Source: Przewalskia tangutica
Lineage: Eukaryota; Streptophyta; Magnoliopsida; Solanales; Solanaceae
Length of the DNA: 64,000 bases
Direction of reading: 5' to 3'
Assembly (NCBI GenBank): GCA_029844215.1
Contig: CM056723.1
Coordinates: forward strand, 84,994,790-85,058,789
This document shows, in pieces, positions 61,229 through 64,000 of the stretch. The position numbers and the translations under genes are program-made. The notes beneath the pieces are model-generated. The model was not told the DNA's origin. It saw only the letters and a list, made by a program, of their open reading frames with translations, and searched no databases. The first letter of the stretch is position 1; every line of letters starts with the position of its first letter.

Positions 61229-64000
61229 TTTTCCCCTCAGAAACATTCGTCGAATGTTCCTTCCCAAGATTAACGATAAGATTCTTCAAAACTAAAGCGA
61301 TTTGCAAATGCCACACGGCCACGAACAACACTTGGCGAAAGCGATAACGAAAATTTACAAGTAGGAAAGTGAATTACGGAGGTGTGGGGAATAGGTGAGA
61401 TACTTCGCCTCATGTCCTCGCCGGCTTCCGTCATCTCCTCCGAGCTCGTTCGCCACAAGACTTTGTGGAAGCCACGTCCTTGGTCGCAGACGCCTAACTT
61501 TGACGATCGACTATCGCTATGGGAATCTCCTCATCGATAACCCCCGGTCACTGGACATCGTCAATCGGGTGTACTACTAGATGGATCCGATACATCTCGC
61601 CGGCATAGATCGTGAAAAACCGGATGCCGCCTCCGGATCGGACGGCAGATCCAACTCATAGGCAACCTTGCCTACCTGCGGACAATGCGAAGCGGCCCGA
61701 TGTACCTAGGTTTGAGTTTCCCTTCTTCCGAATCTCATCACACCGCTTCATGGGTGACACCTTTAGGAAAACCCAATCATGAACCTCGAACTCAAGATGC
61801 CGACGGCGATGATCTGCGTCGACTTACATGCGACTACGAGTATCGATAGCGCTCTCGGATAAGCTTCACCTTATCCGGCTGCTATACCAAATCTGGTCCC
61901 ACTAGTGCACCTCGCCCACATCGAACCAACCTATAGGCGTCTGCACTTCCTCCCATACAAGGCCTCATAAGGCGCCATCCGAATCTGGAGTGGTAGCTAT
62001 TATTATCGCGAACTCAACTAGAGGCAAATGATCCTCCCAACTACCACTGAAGTCAATAACACGGGCTCGCGACATATCCTCGAAGTGCGGATAGTGCGCT
62101 CTGCTGTCCGTCTGCATGCGTGGAATGAAATGCGATTACTCGGGCTCACTGCGTCCCTAAACCCTCTGGAAGGACCTCGAAGTTAGCATGGCGAGATCCT
62201 ATGCGATATGATCGAAGTAGGGACTCCATGCGATCGGCGATCTCTCGGATGTAAAGTCGGCATAATCCTCGGTAGAAAAAGTCGTCCTGACGGGAAGAAA
62301 GTGGGCTAATTTCGTCAGCCTGTCGACGATAACCCATATAGAATCATGTCTCTCCGAGTGCGAGGTAATCCTGTGATGAAGTCCATGTTGATTACCTCCC
62401 ACTTCGGTCGGGATCTCGATAAATGCGTAACAAACCACGGGCCTCACGGTGCTCTACCTTCACTGCGACAACACGGGCGCGAGTTACGAACTCGCAACAT
62501 CCTCTTCAAGCCATCCCACCAATACAGATCTAAGGTCGTGGTACATCTTGGTCGACCGGATGGATAGTAACGCTTGTGTGTGCTTCCCCAAGAACCTGCG
62601 AAGTCCTGAAACATCTGGAACACACAATCGCCCTCAAACCTTAGCACCCATCGGTGCTACCTCAGGACCGCGCCCTCACGAAGAGTCGTATCACGATATC
62701 GAATCAAAGTGGATCTCGGCTGTTGCCTCTTCACCTCGCCAGCGATGGAAGACTCGGCAACCTCACGAACTCTAACCCCTGCTATCGAGAATCAATCAAG
62801 CGGACACCAAGGCTCGCTGGCGATGCAAATCACGAACCATGTCCCTCCTCTCTAGCCGCACATCGATGGGCTCCCATCGACCTACGACTAAGAGCATACG
62901 CCTGACATTGGCCTTCCCGGGTGGTACAGGATATCAACATCGTAATCCTTAAGCAACTCTAACCACCGTCTGCCGTAAGTTCACTCCTCTGGTGAAGATA
63001 TCTTGGAGGCTCTTGTGGTGCTGTAAAAATATCCACGTGAACCCATACAAATAGTGCCTCGGATCTTCAAAGCGTGAATCACACCGCCAACTCCAAATCA
63101 TGGGTGGGGTAGTTCCTCGTGTTTCTTCACTGTCGGGATGCATATGCTATAACCTGCCATGCTGCATCAACACACATCCCAACCCGATGCACGGCGTCAC
63201 AATACGACATAACCATCGGACCTGCGGAAGAGTAAGAACGAGGCGGTCGTCGGTCTCTCTTTCAAGAATGGAAACCACGCTCCAAGCATCACCATGAAAC
63301 TTGGTGCCTTACGAGTCGGCCTAGTCAATGGTGCGAGATAGAAGCAAACTTCTCCACGAACGCCGATAATATCTGCAAGGCCCGAGCTGCGAACCTCTGC
63401 CGGAGTAGTAGGTCTAGGCCAAGTCTGCGCCCGATCTTGGTCGTATCCACTCGAATGCCATCGGCCCGACAATATGCCCAGAAACGCCATCAAGTCAACA
63501 AAACTCACATTTGGAAAACTTGGCGTACAAGCTGGTCTCGAGAAGCGTCGGCCACGGTCGCCGAAGTGCTCGCATGCTCTGCTCTGGCGAGAATAAACCA
63601 AGATATCATCAATGAACACTATCACAAACGTGTCCAAAAATGGTTTGAACACTCGGTTCATCAAATCCATGAATACCGCGGAGCATTGGTCAACCCAAAA
63701 GACATGACCACGAACTCATAATGCGTCACGGGTCGAATGCGATCCTAGGGACATCCACCTCTCGACTCGCACTGATGATAGCCCGATCGCAGATCAATCT
63801 TGGAGAAACATCTCGCACCACGCAATGGTCGAACAAATCATCAATCACGGGAAGGGGTATTCGTTCTTAATGGTCACCTTGTTCACCGTAATCAACACAC
63901 ATGCGCGGCGTCGTCCTTCTTCTTCACGAACAATCTGGCGCTCCCGGGGAGAAACACTAGGCCCGATGAAGCCGCTTCTCGGCAAATCTCTGGTGATCCT
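61229..64000 (-). pseudogene. Element G pol, heavily broken, runs off the window
   Basis: Order right to left: reverse transcriptase (63300-64000; VIVFIDDILVYS at about 63580-63630 keeps the FIDD site), RNase H (about 62880-63260; QHHKSLQDIF), integrase (about 61850-62640) and chromodomain region (about 61380-61560). Hardly any frame exceeds 100 codons. Compared with C and D, short stretches are lost at many CTG/CAG-containing words, for example the conserved ATCTGGTAGGGCCC region near 61690. Gag and the 5' LTR are outside. Confidence 0.75.

Noticed and set aside
1..64000. Transfer RNA, ribosomal RNA or bacterial-type operons
   Set aside because: None was seen on either strand. Matches to tRNA-Met are only primer-binding sites.

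Overview
This window is plant nuclear DNA, most likely from a eudicot of the nightshade type (Solanaceae). The reasons are an intron-containing plant gene, Stowaway-like MITEs, a SINE-like fragment of the kind I associate with Solanaceae, and stacks of Ty3/gypsy chromovirus elements with very long LTRs. The species cannot be named from the sequence.

There is one convincing host gene, on the + strand at 12433-20616: a six-exon, 360-residue dual-specificity phosphatase of the YVH1/DUSP12 family. It has an intact HCX5R active site and the C-terminal zinc-binding domain. All five introns are GT-AG and every phase joins. Introns 1 and 4 (about 3.2 and 3.0 kb) carry MITEs, a SINE-like fragment, a short tandem repeat and a LINE relic.

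Left side, 1-9.6 kb: a degenerate, plus-strand, gag-carrying Ty3/gypsy element (A) cut by the window edge, followed by two LTR end fragments of a related family on the other strand. A TIR element sits at 9756-10144. From 10.1 to 21.4 kb the DNA is low-copy and holds the gene.

Right side, 21.4-64 kb: a nested retrotransposon stack. The host is a Ty1/copia element (LTR 21518-21696, gag, integrase, reverse transcriptase). It is split by a complete non-autonomous gypsy element N (23309-32585, flanked by GCCTC), by a 3.56-kb solo LTR B (33925-37480, flanked by GGTGG), and by a minus-strand gypsy element C from 38381. C is split by a second, gag-pol-bearing element D from 43143. D's right LTR is broken by a plus-strand LTR E (53664-about 56260), after which the upstream half of C's pol and its gag resume (56261-58807). 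That gag is cut by LTR F (58808-61228), the 3' LTR of another minus-strand element G whose pol runs off the window. The gypsy pol carries an integrase chromodomain and a primer-binding site resembling initiator tRNA-Met, which with the long LTRs fits the Tekay/Del chromovirus lineage.

The most notable signal is not a gene. Paired LTRs of the same insertion differ at CAG/CTG (CHG) trinucleotides, which appear as CGG, CG or similar in one copy. This is opposite to methyl-cytosine decay and looks like a consensus error at CHG-methylated repeats. If so, much of the apparent decay of D, G, A and N is technical. I found no convincing new biological system here.
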